64,000 nt of DNA, from NCBI RefSeq assembly GCF_023278565.1, contig NC_064675.1, positions 6,882,001 through 6,946,000 of the forward strand. Direction: 5' to 3'. Below the pieces are notes generated by a model, which was given only the letters and a program-made list of their open reading frames with translations, searched no databases and had not been told where the DNA came from. Positions 23,722 to 35,285 of the stretch are shown piece after piece (position 1 is the first letter of the stretch; every line of letters begins with the position of its first letter). The position numbers were made by a program, and so were the translations under genes. This stretch comes from Colletotrichum lupini (lineage: Eukaryota; Ascomycota; Sordariomycetes; Glomerellales; Glomerellaceae).

Positions 23722-26700
23722 ATGGTCAACACTCCGCCGGCCAAGGCCGTCTCTGAGGGTCGCCGCGAGAGGGAGACATTCAGGTCCGCGCCCCAAAGTG
23801 CTTCTTTATCGGCCTAGACGGCTTTTCGTCAATGCAAGCTTCGCTCATCTTTGGTATTGAATTTCCTGACCGCCTCCGCAGATATGACAGTTCCTTGATC
23901 GCACATACAGTCTACAACGACCCAAACAATCTCAAGCCATCCTCGGAACTTCGGTCATGTCCTGATGCGGCACTCACTTCCTTCGCTGAACTCGGCGCTC
24001 TACGCCTGAATGCGACCCGGGCCATGATATCCCTCTTCGACAGCAAGTATCAGTACGTCATTGCTGAAGCTACGCAGTCACTGGCTCTGACTCCCGACAC
24101 CAATCCTCCAGAAACCCAGCGCGGGGATATCGACCAGCTGCTACTGTGCGGCACCGCTATCCCACGATCTTCCGGCATATGCGAGCTCATCCTCTCAATC
24201 TCCGATCACCTCAACGAACAACATCCTTCGGGTCCCCATCAGCTACCTGTTACCATTATTCCAGACCTTTCTGTAGATCCTAGGACCTCTTCGCGAGCCT
24301 TCTGTCTCAACACGCCGCAATGTCGCTTTTATGCCGGAGTCCCAATCCGTTCACAAAGCGGTATACACATTGGTGTCTTTAGCATCTACGGAGATACCCC
24401 GCGCAAAAGCTTTGACAATGTGGAAAATCAACTCATGCAGGATATTTCGAAAGTGATCTTGAACTATCTCGACGCAAAACGGAACAGGGACGATCACCGA
24501 CGCGCAGACAGGATGGTTCGCGGCGTTGGCAGCTTCGTCGAGGGCAAGAGCACCATGTCGGGATGGAGGGACAGGAATAATATTGACTCGTTCGATGACC
24601 ACCCGTCATTTGAGGGGGCTCTGAACAAACACCAGCAAAGGATCGAACGCAACAGAGAAGAGGTGGCATTCGAGGCCTCTCAAACACCACAACATCAGTC
24701 GTCTGCTGTTGCAATGCAGAATGCGCCACAGCCAGAAGTCCAAGCACCAGATGATAAGCCAGTCTCGCCTACAGCGGATTCTCGACCATATCCTCAGCCA
24801 AACCAAGACCCGGAAGCACTCCCATCTGTGTCCGGGACCTCCTTGGAAAGTATCCATTCAGGGACAGAAAGTGTTTCGCAGGGAGACGGTGACTCGCACA
24901 TGACACATATTCGGCACATTTTCTCAAAGGCCGCCAACGTTATTCGAGAAGCTATAGAGGTTGAGAGCGTGCTTTTTGTGGACGCCAGTATCGGCTCGTT
25001 CGGAGGGCTTGCTGTCCCTAGAGCGACCAACATGAGGTCTGCCAGGGGCCGAGGCTCATCATCATCATCTAGTGACGAGCAAACAAGCCCCAGTCTAAGT
25101 ACCGGGAGTGTGTTGGGCAGCGATACCGACCAAGACGACAGCTTATGTGCGGTCCTCGGCTTCTCGAGCTCATCTACCTCAAGCGTCGACGGAGACCTAC
25201 CGTCTCTGAATCACACCTCCGTATCCGAAAAGTTCCTTACGAAATTGTTACGAAGATATCCGCAAGGTAAAATTTTCAGCTTCGACGAGAACGGCTCTAT
25301 CCAATCCAGCGACCATTCCGGCGACGACCATATCGCACAGCCAGAAACACCACTTCAGGAGATCGTAGATATTGTACGGGGCCCAACCGAGGACGAACGG
25401 CAACGAAACAAGAAACGAAAGCATGCCTACTCGAGACGGAACGAAGGGAAAACTCTCAGCGGCCTATTTTCAGGAACCAGAAGCATGGCCATCATACCTT
25501 TGTGGGACGTACAAAAGCAACGTTGGTACGCAGGCGGATTCGCCTGTACCAAGACTCCAACTCGAGTGCTTACCGTCGAAGGCGAGCTCAGCTACTTACG
25601 CGCCTTTGCATCAGTCATCATGTCAGAGGTCGATCACGTCAGCTCGATGCTTGTTGACAAGGCGAAGACGGACTTGTTGAGCTCACTTTCTCATGAGCTA
25701 CGCTCCCCGCTCCACGGCATTATTCTTGGCGCAGAGTTGTTGCACGATACCACTATGGACGCTTTCCAGGGAGAGACATTGGTTTCGATCGAAAATTGTG
25801 GTCGCACACTGCTGGAAACAATAGACCACCTCTTGGACTGGAGCAAGATCAACAACTTCATCGGCCCGTCAAACCACCGGAGAAACTCAACCACATTTGG
25901 TGAGCGAGGCTTGAGAGCTCGGGATCGAAAGATTAGCATCGAAGCTGGTATGATGAGCATCACATCAAATGTCGAAGTCGACGTTCTGTCGGAAGAGGTT
26001 GTCGAGAGTGTCTGTGCTGGCTTCAGTTACCAACGCATCTCTGTGGCCCAACTTGCGGGCAACAGACCGACAGACCACGCCGATACTACTGCATTACGCA
26101 GACTTGACAGCATGCAAGCAATGGAAGAAATGGCGACGAGAACCAACAAAATCGGGGATTTACAACTCATCCTCGGAGACGTATCCGTCACTTTCGACAT
26201 TTCACCCGCGGTCTCCTGGGGTTTCCATACACAGCCTGGAGCTTTGAGGCGAGTCATCATGAATCTCCTAGGGAACTCGCTCAAGTACACAGAAAAGGGA
26301 TTCGTCAACGTCAATGTTAACCAGCTGGCCCCGTTGACTGATGTACCATCCACCAAGGCTATCATTCAAATCGATGTGGTAGATTCTGGACGTGGCATTA
26401 GTCATGAATACCTACAACATCATCTATTCGCGCCCTTCGCCCAGGAGGACTCTTTTTCTGCCGGAGCCGGTCTCGGTCTGAGCTTGGTCAAGCGGATAGT
26501 TAGCAAGCTGCGTGGGTCTATCCAGGTATGGAGTAAGGTCGGACGAGGGACGAAAGTGAGGGTTCAACTTCCCTTGCTATGCGCCAACCCAGCATCACCA
26601 ACGGTAGCCAACGTGGATGATGGCAACATCGATACCTTTCGGGCATCTGTCGGCGAACTCATGGGTCTAAGAGTCAAACTGTTGGGTTTCCCTGAAGACT

Positions 26701-27865
26701 ACGGAGTCAAAATGCCCGACGAGTTGGCCAGCAACACCCCCAGCGAAGGAGCACTGGTCACAAATCTCTGCAGGGAATGGCTTCATATGCACATCATTGA
26801 CCAGTCCATCCCGCCCTCGCAACAACTCCTTCCCGACTTGGTTCTGTCTACAGAAAAGCAACTAGAGCAGCTTTTGACGGAGCGCCGCTTAGGCATCATT
26901 AACACACCGGTCGTGGTGATATGCCGGAACGCGCTTATCGCGCGCCAACTAGTTACCTCGGCACGATTCACCGGTAATCGCATCGTATTTGAGTTCATCT
27001 CACAGCCGTAAGTTTGTACCTTCCGAATCAGTGATCGGCTTCAACTAAGAATTCGTCTACAAGGATTGGCCCGAGAAAACTTGCCAAGGTGCTTTTGCTG
27101 AGCTTCAAGCGATGGACGAAAATGCAAGAACGGGCGATACCAACTCCTACAATGTTATCCTTGGCCAGCCCCGAAGCGTCCAACGCGGGCGGCGACACGC
27201 CGACTGGGTTTGCACAAGACAGACTCACGGACGTGGGAAGCACCGAAGCCCTTCCAGACGTTTCAACCGGAGAGGATCTCCCCGAGAGATTGAAGGAGTT
27301 GCCAAATACCGAGGTCGAAGCAAAGCAGGGTGTGGACGACCAAGCTGTGCAGGCGAGAGAAACGGAGCCAAGGCCTGAGGATGTCGCTCTACCGGACACG
27401 CCGGAAGAACATCCCAAGAGGCTAACGCTCGATGGCCAAGACACCCCCCGATTGTCTCACAGACCAAAGAAGACGGGAGGATTTCGTCCCAAGTTTCTCC
27501 TGGTGGACGACAACCCACTCAACCTCAAGATGCTGGCAACGTACATGACGAGGCTTGGACACGACTATCGGAACGCAAGAGACGGGCAAGAAGCGTTAGA
27601 CGAGTTCCGCCAAGCACCGGGCGAGTATCACTGTATTCTGATGGACATCTCGATGCCTGTGATGGACGGCTTCGAGGCGACACGACGGATTCGTGCTATA
27701 GAGACGAAAGACAGCCTGTCACGCTGTCTGATCATCGCGCTTACGGGATTGGCATCAGCCAATGCACAGCAAGAAGCGTTTGCGAGTGGCATCGATCTAT
27801 TCCTGACTAAACCTGTGCGGCTGAAGGAGCTAAGCAAGATACTGGAGAGCAAGGATATAGCATGA
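23722..27865 (+). CDS. Hybrid histidine kinase (GAF-HisKA-HATPase-REC)
   Basis: Fungal hybrid sensor kinase that autophosphorylates on His and passes phosphate to its own receiver, then to an HPt protein and response regulators. The well-supported frame starts at ATG 23832. Exon 1 runs to 27007, intron 27008-27063 (GTAAGT...AAG), exon 2 from 27064, giving 1325 aa. Domains (numbered from 23832): GAF about 45-215 (ELGALRLNATRAMISLFD, FYAGVPIRSQSG), a disordered Ser-rich linker, a second GAF-like block about 555-605, HisKA with SHELRSPLHG (His621), HATPase N-box NLLGNSLKYTEKG near 810, DSGRGI and GAGLGLSLVKRIV. The REC domain has VDDNPLN (Asp1207), LMDISMPVMDG (Asp1253) and LTKPV (Lys1308), all intact. 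No TM segment, so cytosolic. A likelier N-terminus begins at ATG 23722 (MVNTPPAKAVSEGRRERETF) but is out of frame with the rest; see findings. The group within fungal hybrid kinases is not assigned. Confidence 0.9.
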
Positions 27866-28494
27866 TGAGTAATGCGCGACGCAGGACAATGAGGGGGCTC
27901 GCGGGTCATACTTGCTTGGCAGGAGTTGGGATTGAGACGCAATGGCGGTGGGAAAAAACTTTGATGGAAATATTGAGCAATCGTATTACGTGAGATACCC
28001 CAATGGCTGGAACGCATCACTGCAACGATCCGGCTAGAGTTACTAGACTTTGTTGGGCGGGATAGCTGGCTACACGATTTGATGCGCATCAGCAGCATAG
28101 CAGTAGACGAATATGATGATAGATGGCCCTCGGGGCAATAAGCCGCCGCCCTCTTTCTTCCTCGGGCCTTTGAGGACACAAGCACCACCTTGACTTGGTC
28201 CAATCTGGGTTATCGCTAACAGCTTTGACAGCTTCTTTGTCAATCTGACCTTTCTTGCTTGATCCCTTGTGTTCGGCATTGTTTGTCTACGGCTACAATG
28301 GCAATGTTTCCCTGGCTGTAGGTTGGTTTAGTCTGAGATGGAATACATAAGCCAGAACTTTCCACAATACCAATGACTATCACCTTCGATAAGCCACACC
28401 AGCAAGAAACTACAACAAACCGGCAACCATATACTCCCTCTACAGATTCAAATTACCCTCAAGAGCCTGACCAACAGGAGAATAAACTGACGAG
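27866..28494. other. Intergenic
   Basis: About 630 bp between the kinase stop and the next gene. No gene or repeat is seen. Confidence 0.5.
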
Positions 28495-29151
28495 ATGGAT
28501 ACTACGGGCAGCACACTCACGCCAACCACGACGGCAACGACAACGAAAACCACCACCCTCGCCGAGCCAGGCTTCTTCCACGACACGCTCCCGTCCACCG
28601 AGCTCCCCAGAGATATCTACGTCCTCAAGGACTGGTACTTTACCCGCTGCCGCACCCTCAACGACGCGAAAGCCCTGCTGGGCGTCTACAACACCCTCAT
28701 CCTAGACCTCGGCGTCACCTCCCACGAGCTCTACAAGTGGAAATCCAACAAGTCCCTCGGCTACCGCATCGCGCACCTCATGCTCGAGACCGCCTTTGCC
28801 GGGGACAAGATCTCAAAGGAGCGAAGGAGGTGGGTGAAGCAGCATAAGCACGTCTGGTGCGGCGAGATCCAGAACTACGATGTGCCCGTGTTTGAGTTCA
28901 CCGAGGACGATCGGGCGTTTCTGCAGGGGAGGTGGCCGAGGGCGTGGGAGCGGTATAGCGTCGCGCAGATTGAGTGGGCGATGGAGGTTGAGCTGGAGCA
29001 GGCGAGGCGGTTTTTGCCTCAGAAGCATGAGCGGAGTGTGAGGAAGGAGAATTGGAGGTGGTTGTTTGGGGAGGAGAGGTGGGTTAGGAAGATTGCGTTT
29101 TTGGCGTTTGATGCTGAGGGGGCGGATGGTGAGGTTCAGTGGAAGGAGTGA
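28495..29151 (+). CDS. Unrecognised protein, member A of a local paralog family
   Basis: Single-exon gene for 218 aa of unknown function. After a Thr-rich start (residues 2-24) comes a predicted helical domain with WYFTRCRTLNDAKALLGVY, TLILDLGVTSHELYKW and LGYRIAHLMLE. A second conserved block follows: DVPVFEFTEDDRAFL, then a basic C-terminal stretch with ENWRWLFGEERW and KIAFLAF. The same order of motifs is found in the gene at 32799-33580, and the first block also in the gene at 29897-30634. No TM segment, signal peptide or known domain. ATG at 28495 follows a purine-rich leader. Codon use is GC-rich and typical of a translated gene. Confidence 0.75.
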   Translation: MDTTGSTLTPTTTATTTKTTTLAEPGFFHDTLPSTELPRDIYVLKDWYFTRCRTLNDAKALLGVYNTLILDLGVTSHELYKWKSNKSLGYRIAHLMLETAFAGDKISKERRRWVKQHKHVWCGEIQNYDVPVFEFTEDDRAFLQGRWPRAWERYSVAQIEWAMEVELEQARRFLPQKHERSVRKENWRWLFGEERWVRKIAFLAFDAEGADGEVQWKE

Positions 29152-29630
29152 GGTGTTGGCTTTTGAGGGAGGTTACTTGTGAGGTTGTCTGTGTTTTGTT
29201 TGGTATTGCTTGTTGGAGTAGGAGTTTGGGAAATGCCTTTCATGAAGAGAATCCCATCGTCTTGCATAGCTCTCGTAATGAGAGATATAGAGTGATGAAG
29301 ACATGATGTATCTACTTCCTTACACCGCGTTGAACGCCTGTTCTCCTCTAGTATTGAATGTTCAGAATAGAGGGGTTTTGAGGCCGCGTTCGAGGGTTCA
29401 ATTAACAGAGTCTAAACATCATAGGCAGCACTTCATCGCATGTCCTAACATGGGTATAAAGGATCCCCTTCATCATACCCCATATAAGCCACCGCCCCTA
29501 CACACTCCTCTTCGCCTCCGTCGTATTCCAGGACCATATTCGCATGAAGGGTAGTTAATGAAGACGAGGAGTATTTATGAAGTCACGGGGTGAGGGCCTA
29601 CCACGGACCGATCTTTATATACCTGCCTCA
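29152..29630. other. Intergenic
   Basis: No gene seen. The spacer ends at the TATA-like box of the next gene. Confidence 0.45.
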
Positions 29631-29640
29631 GTATAAAAGT
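29631..29640 (+). promoter_or_regulatory. TATA-like box
   Basis: GTATAAAAGT lies about 260 bp upstream of the ATG at 29897. The leader between is pyrimidine-rich (TTCCCTTCC, CATCCTCCTCC), as in highly expressed fungal genes. A GTGAGT at 29704 could begin a 5'-UTR intron. Confidence 0.5.
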
Positions 29641-29896
29641 TGCCCGGTCGATTGAAGCTGAGGTGAAGCTTCTGGATACTCCAAACCGATCTGATCGTCT
29701 GAGGTGAGTATCTCATTCCCGTCCGCTCCCACAAAGAGATCTTTTAAGACCCTGCCCAAGCAATTCCCTTCCATCAATTCATTGTCTTCCCATCCTCTTA
29801 CGTTTCTTCACATCCTCCTCCTGGCAATTTTCCTTCCAAACCTCCAACAATCACCACTTATCCACACCTTTCCTGTATCAACAAAGACTGACAAAG

Positions 29897-30634
29897 ATGG
29901 CCTCCAAGGAGGGCAATACCGCCACCGTCCTCGAGACAATCCCCGAGGACCCTGCCCCCAAGCGCACCACCCGAAAGAAACTCCCAGACTCGAAGCCCTC
30001 GAAGCCCTCGAAGCCCTCGCCCGAGGAACCCTCCCCCGAGAAGAAGAAGCCAGCCGCCCGCAAGGCCGCCTCCAAGAAGACCACTACAGCCGCTGCCTCC
30101 CGCAAGCCCAAGCCGGCCTGCAAGAAACCCATCATGGGACCCGGCCGCCCCAAGGGAAGCAAGAACAAGGCGGTCAAGAAGAACAAGCCCCCCGCGAAGC
30201 GCAACAAAAACGCCAAGCGCACCACGGCCCACGACCTCCTCGCCGCCATCCAGGACGACGAGATCCCCACCAACGCGCAGGTCAAGGCCGACTACGGCTT
30301 CTCGCGCTGCTACATCACCCTCGACCAGAGCAAGCTCTACAACGTCTACCGCACCGTCCTCGAGGACTTTGAGGTCAAGCCTGAGGAGCTCCACGAGTGG
30401 CTTCACCACGAGGATGGTCTGAAGAATGTGGCCGCGGAGATCAAGGCCAAGTTTGAGGTCTTGCTTGGTCCGGAGGATTACCAGGGTGATTACAAGTGGT
30501 TCCTTGAGAACCAGTACATCTGGGACCCCGAGGATCTTGCCAGCGAGGCTAAGGCTGCGCGCGCTGCGAAGGAGTTGAAGGAGTACTACGATGCTCGTAA
30601 GCGACCTGGTGACGACTTTGACTGGTACTCTTGA
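29897..30634 (+). CDS. Basic AT-hook protein, member B of the local family
   Basis: Single-exon gene for 245 aa. Residues 1-115 are extremely Lys/Pro/Ala-rich with repeated SKPSKPSKP and KKPAARKA runs like a histone-H1 tail. They contain an AT-hook, GPGRPKGSKNK, near residue 83, which suggests minor-groove DNA binding in the nucleus. Residues 130-190 resemble the first block of the neighbouring family: YGFSRCYITLDQSKLYNVY, TVLEDFEVKPEELHEWL, against the WYFTRCRTL and TLILDL block of the gene at 28495. The second conserved block is absent; the C-terminus has WFLENQYIWDPEDLASEAKA and ends FDWYS. Family similarity and DNA binding are my inferences. The start is the first ATG of a long open frame in strong context (AAAGATGG). 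Confidence 0.75.
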   Translation: MASKEGNTATVLETIPEDPAPKRTTRKKLPDSKPSKPSKPSPEEPSPEKKKPAARKAASKKTTTAAASRKPKPACKKPIMGPGRPKGSKNKAVKKNKPPAKRNKNAKRTTAHDLLAAIQDDEIPTNAQVKADYGFSRCYITLDQSKLYNVYRTVLEDFEVKPEELHEWLHHEDGLKNVAAEIKAKFEVLLGPEDYQGDYKWFLENQYIWDPEDLASEAKAARAAKELKEYYDARKRPGDDFDWYS

Positions 30635-31738
30635 ATGCTCGACGAGACTGGCAAGATAATCCCCTCGATATGATGAGGGCAATTGCTCGACATTAGCATT
30701 ATGAGGTTTACACAGATGTGAGTAGCTTACCCTTCCCCATCAACGAGAGCTCGAGCTGACCATTGCAGTGCCTTTTGCTACCTGATGGGACAAACCATAC
30801 ACCATCACCACCTTGTTCTCTGCGATACCCTCGGATGCTTGCTTCGATATGGCGTATCGAGCTTGGAAACGGAAGTGCAATGGCTGGGTTTGGATGCGGC
30901 AGGTCTTGCCATACAGTTGTACTTGGAGATAGAGAACCGGTCGCCTTGATAGTACTGCACCCACTGACATTGACATGCTGTTAATAGAGATGGCCCTGAC
31001 ATAAGATTTCTTCCCTTTTGCAAAATTTGAAGTGATCACGATGCACTTTACACAGAATACTGCTTTTTCAATGGAAGGCGCCTTATAATTTTTGCTTTGT
31101 TCCTTCCTTATCTTCTCCCCCGTATGTCCGTCTTGAGGAAGGAAGTTGGGACCGGCTCCTTCCCACGGTTGACGTTGGCAGCTTCACTTACATAAGCCCC
31201 CACCATCCGCGTCCCTCCTTCGCCTCCCCCCATCAACTTCATCGCCAAGTCATCCAGACCACCACGATTTCGCGAGCGACAACGGCCAATTGAGAAGGCC
31301 ATCATATTCAATACCAAAAATCATATGTAATCACCTGGTAGCGCATACAAGATTCAGCGTCGGCCTCAATGGCATCGACCCCCACCACGTCCTACGCACT
31401 GTGCTCGACGCCCCTCCTTGCCCCTGCATCGAACGCCCTCTCGAAAGCGGCCGACCTCGACGCCAAACAACCATTCGTTATACTATCATTACAAATGCGC
31501 AGGCCTCAACCCGCGGCCAGTTTTGGTACGCTCATCTCCGCTTGCTCTGCGCCAAGGATAATCACCTCCCCGCGATAACTGGCAACAAGCGCAATGTAGC
31601 TGTAAGTCATGGCACATTGGTGGAATCAACGTGGTATCAATTCGTTAGGCAGATCCATAGAATTCAATGAAAAATAATCTTACCTGGCTTCGCCACCTCA
31701 TTTCTTCATCCAATCCTTCCGCGGCGAGTAATACCACA
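30635..31738. other. Intergenic
   Basis: About 1.1 kb without a supportable gene. Normal composition up to the RIP island. Confidence 0.45.
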
Positions 31739-32730
31739 TGTAGTGGTTTTTTTCCGGCTTTATAGGCGCAAAAGATCGACCTTAACGGGATCACGCTTTC
31801 AAGGGAAATTATATAATACGGTATACTTTTTAACTATATAATATGCGCAATATACCCTAAGTACGCGCTTAATATAATATAGTAATTTTAATATAAAAAC
31901 CGCTATATAATTCGGGATAAGTAAGCTACCCTCTTTAGCTACTTATTAATAATAAGCTAAGTAATATACTTATATAGTAGCGCTAGCTAAAAAGGTCGAC
32001 GGTAGAGGTTAGCCGTAATAGTTAGCTATAATAATTAGTTATAATAGTTAGAGGCGGCCCTTAACCGTAGAGGTTCTAAACTTTAATAATAACGTAAAGG
32101 TTTCTAAAGAAAGGGCTAAATAAGTTAATATTTACTACTCTTTAGAGCTTATAAAAATTCTTTCTATTCTTATCGCTTTTAATATTACCTAAAGCTACTT
32201 TCTATTTAAACTAAATAAATTTACTAAATAAATTTACTAAATAAATTTACTAAATAAACTTATTAATATATAAACTACTACTTTAATAAGAACCTACTTT
32301 ACTCTTAGTATATAATTAGTAATTAGTAGGCTAAAGATGCTTATTAATAAGTCTGCCCCTCTCGGGCTAGGTGCCCTTAGCTAGCTTAACGCTATAGCTA
32401 TCGTAGCTAACGTAAGTATATTTAAGAATTAATAAAGTACCTTTTAGTAATATAGAATTTAGCTAAGTAATAGTACAAACGCTATAAATAGCTAGGCCGG
32501 TATAGACGTTAAGATCTAGTATATTAATACCGGCTTAGAAATTATATTTTATAGAGTTAGAAATCCTTTTAATACGGGCTATATTATAGACGTAAGGGAA
32601 TATATAAGGGGCCCCCTAACCCTTAACGAAAAGGAGTATATAATGCGGGATCTAGCTGCCTATGCGGGCTAGTACTAGGAGGTCTTATATACGTTAGAGT
32701 GGGTATAGCTCGCCCTCTAGACGGCTGGAA
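31739..32730. repeat. RIP-degraded repeat island
   Basis: About 1 kb of AT-rich DNA with few CpA/TpG and dense stops on both strands, sharply bounded by normal sequence. No LTR pair, RT motif or terminal repeat was found, so the parent repeat is unknown. Inside, at about 32209-32265, a 13-bp unit (ACTAAATAAATTT) is repeated four times. Confidence 0.7.
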
Positions 32731-32798
32731 TCACGCGGGGGAAGGTCGGGAGTTAATGAAAGGAAGACAACGGTCGAGTCGGTTGACTGCTGTTTTGA

Positions 32799-33580
32799 TT
32801 AGTAGTTAGGTATGGAGCGCAATATACCCAGTTTTCCCCAATACGTAATACACGGTACGGCCCCGGCGGATTGCTCCGTCGGGGGGGAGCGATACCACAT
32901 GTCCGCGATCTTCTGCCGCCATTCCCAGCTCGAGTACAACTTCCTCCAATTATCGGGCTCAAGGCGCCGCTCACACGTCAAAGGATACTCCTCCTCCTCC
33001 TCCTCCTCCGGACCCAATAGCCACTTTTCCAGAAACCCCTTCGGCTCCGTCACAGCCCTCACACGCGCCAACGACCTAACAATCTCAAGCTCCCACTCCA
33101 TCGCAGACTCGATCTCCAGGGTACGCATGCCAGCCCACTCTGGCGGAGCATCAAACTGCCCCAAAAACTCCTCATCTTCATCCGAGAACTTGAAGACGGG
33201 CACATCCTCCTGCAGCGCGGCACCGGGCTCGAGACCGAAGATCCAGATGTGCGCCATCAACCACATCATCAGGACTCTGGGACTTTGCCTAGGTTATTCT
33301 CAAAGTGCATCACGATGTTGCGGCCGAGGTGGCTCTGTGCCAGCCAGCCCTCGATCTCGCGCGGGGTGAAGTCGAGGTCGATGAGGAGGGTCTGGTAGAT
33401 GCGGAGGAGATTGAAGGCTTGGTCGCGGGACTGGCAACGAGTGAAGAACCAGATCTGCATGGCGGGCAGGTCTTGGGGAGTCTGCGGGAGTTCAGTCAGT
33501 GTCATTGCTCTTCGAAGAAAGCTGGTTGTGGGCTTGGCTTGCTCCTCGTTGGAATAAGTCTGGCTCTTCTCGTTCTCCAT
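32799..33580 (-). pseudogene. Frameshifted member C of the local paralog family
   Basis: Two overlapping minus-strand frames make up one gene. The first (33580 to 33269) has MQIWFFTRCQSRDQAFNLL, YQTLLIDLDFTPREIEGW and HLGRNIVMHFE, matching the gene at 28495. It stops after GKVPES. The second frame (ending 32799) continues with HIWIFGLE, DVPVFKFSDEDEEFL, an acidic EEEEEEE run, then DNWRKLYSSWEW and KIADMWY, matching the second half of the same paralog. The frames differ by one base near 33275-33290, with no usable intron signals there. So either a real one-base indel has broken the gene, or it is a sequencing error. It lies next to the RIP island. Confidence 0.7.
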
Positions 33581-35285
33581 AGTGTAGCTCTTTTTTGGAA
33601 GTTTCTTTCGGTGTTAGTTGGCTTCTATCGGGTATTGGGTGTGATGTAGCGCTGTGTTTGTTTTGTTGTTGGTACCAACACGTAGGTGTGTGTGCTTGTA
33701 CTAGATGGTGATCTTAACTACTTGAGGATGGGATGGAGCGCTTACATAGATTCTTGAGGCCGAAGCTTTTTCAGAGCAACAGGTGCCCTCAAGCCTTGTC
33801 CCATGCAAGATCTCAAACAATTCATTGTCAATCAAAATAGCTACTTCGTCCTTCATTGGTACAAACGCCGCTGGCTTTGATGGTCCGAGGTACACAGTGA
33901 CTATCTAGCAAAGAGCCACCAGAGGAACAAGGACTGTGGTGACTGAATGGTATTGTTGATTCGTTTTCGACGGGCAACTCTCAAAGACTATCTAAACTGT
34001 CACAAGCCTCCTTGCTAAGGCCGAGGCACAATTCTCTGTATCTCAATCAACCGCAAATCAGTGTACGCCCATGTTTCCATCTCAATTGGCGACCCATCAA
34101 GTGTATCTCTCTGCCATGTCGGCTTACTTGCGAGGAAAGACATGGACCTTCTGTGCAGCACGTACACATCAGTAACAAATCTGCAAGAACCGGTAGGGAA
34201 GTAAAAAGCTTACCACACCAGGCATACTCTGCATAGCGCGGGCGATCTCGCTAAGGGGCACGCCATTGAAGCCATCAGGGCAGAAGATGGCGTGGCCAGC
34301 CGCGGGAGGTCCATCTGGGTCCACGTTGGGCACCGAGCTGAAGCGCGTGCCGCGAACGGTGCGGACATACTCGCCCTTCGCCTCGAGCGCCTCCTTCTTG
34401 TGGCGGAGACGGGTCTGACCCTCCATGAAGACAGGGATGCGAGCCAAGTATCAATCGTCGTCAACGGGACCGGCGACAGCACCGTGGGTCGGTCGCAAGT
34501 CTTCTCACGACAATGTCCTTGAACAGGATCTCGGTGGTGGGCTGGTGGGGTTGACTTCGGCCATGGTGTTGTTGGTGTTTGGGGTTGTTTGCTGTCCATT
34601 GGCTAGCCAGTAATGAAATAGCAAGTCAAAGTTGAGCGAAGAGGAGAGCGAACCTTTTCTGGTGCGAAATTTTTGTAATGATGGCAGATGCTAAGAGAAG
34701 TTAATGTTAGGGATGAGTTGGTGGAAAGAAGGCAAATAAGTAGCTGATGCGAGAGGGGGAGAATTGGAGGTAATGGTTCTCGAATTCACCCAAGTGAAGC
34801 TTGTTGAGAGACGAAGAAGTTCTTTGAGTTCAAATGGACAGCATGAATCCCATGACCCTTGTCGTCTCGATCCTTTGTCCAGCAAACGGATAGATTGAAG
34901 GTCTGGCAGTATATGCAGCGAGCCGTTTGTCGCCAGCATTCAGCACCATGGCCCCGTAGGTAGCAAACCAGAGAGTTGAGCGCGGAAAGCCTGCAGATGC
35001 AATCAGAAACGATAGTTATAGATGATTCAGCCTCTTATCACATACCTTTATGGGCGTCTTCCCTTTGGAGAGCTGCCTGATATTGACTTTGTAAGACATG
35101 CACGAAACCTGCGCATGGGGAACTGTATCGCTGTGGGAAGTCTCTAACACTTGTTTAGTACTCATAATTACTTGAGGTCTGTCCCTCAGAGTAAGCACGC
35201 CGATATCTCTTGCCACTGTACACTTGAGTATTTCTGATAGATATCTTGCACGGGTATTTCATTCTTGAGACTGATATCGTTTGCG
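33581..35285. other. Intergenic with one unresolved coding-like segment
   Basis: About 1.7 kb. On the minus strand, 34421 down to about 34205 encodes a protein-like stretch starting MEGQTRLRHKKEALEAKGEY with GTRFSSVPNVDPDGPPAAGH and FCPDGFNGVPLSEIARAM, ending at a plausible donor (GTAAGC). Upstream, ATG 34563 starts MAEVNPT but the frames do not join and no good acceptor is visible. It could be a broken gene. Nothing is recognised elsewhere. Confidence 0.3.

Noticed and set aside
29704..30372. Plus-strand alternative frame of 222 codons over the AT-hook gene
   Set aside because: It is a low-complexity shadow of the lysine/proline-rich coding sequence in another frame and lacks a proper start.
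31739..32730. Possible solo LTR or MITE
   Set aside because: I found no matching terminal repeats, target duplication or enzyme motif, so only a generic RIP island is reported.
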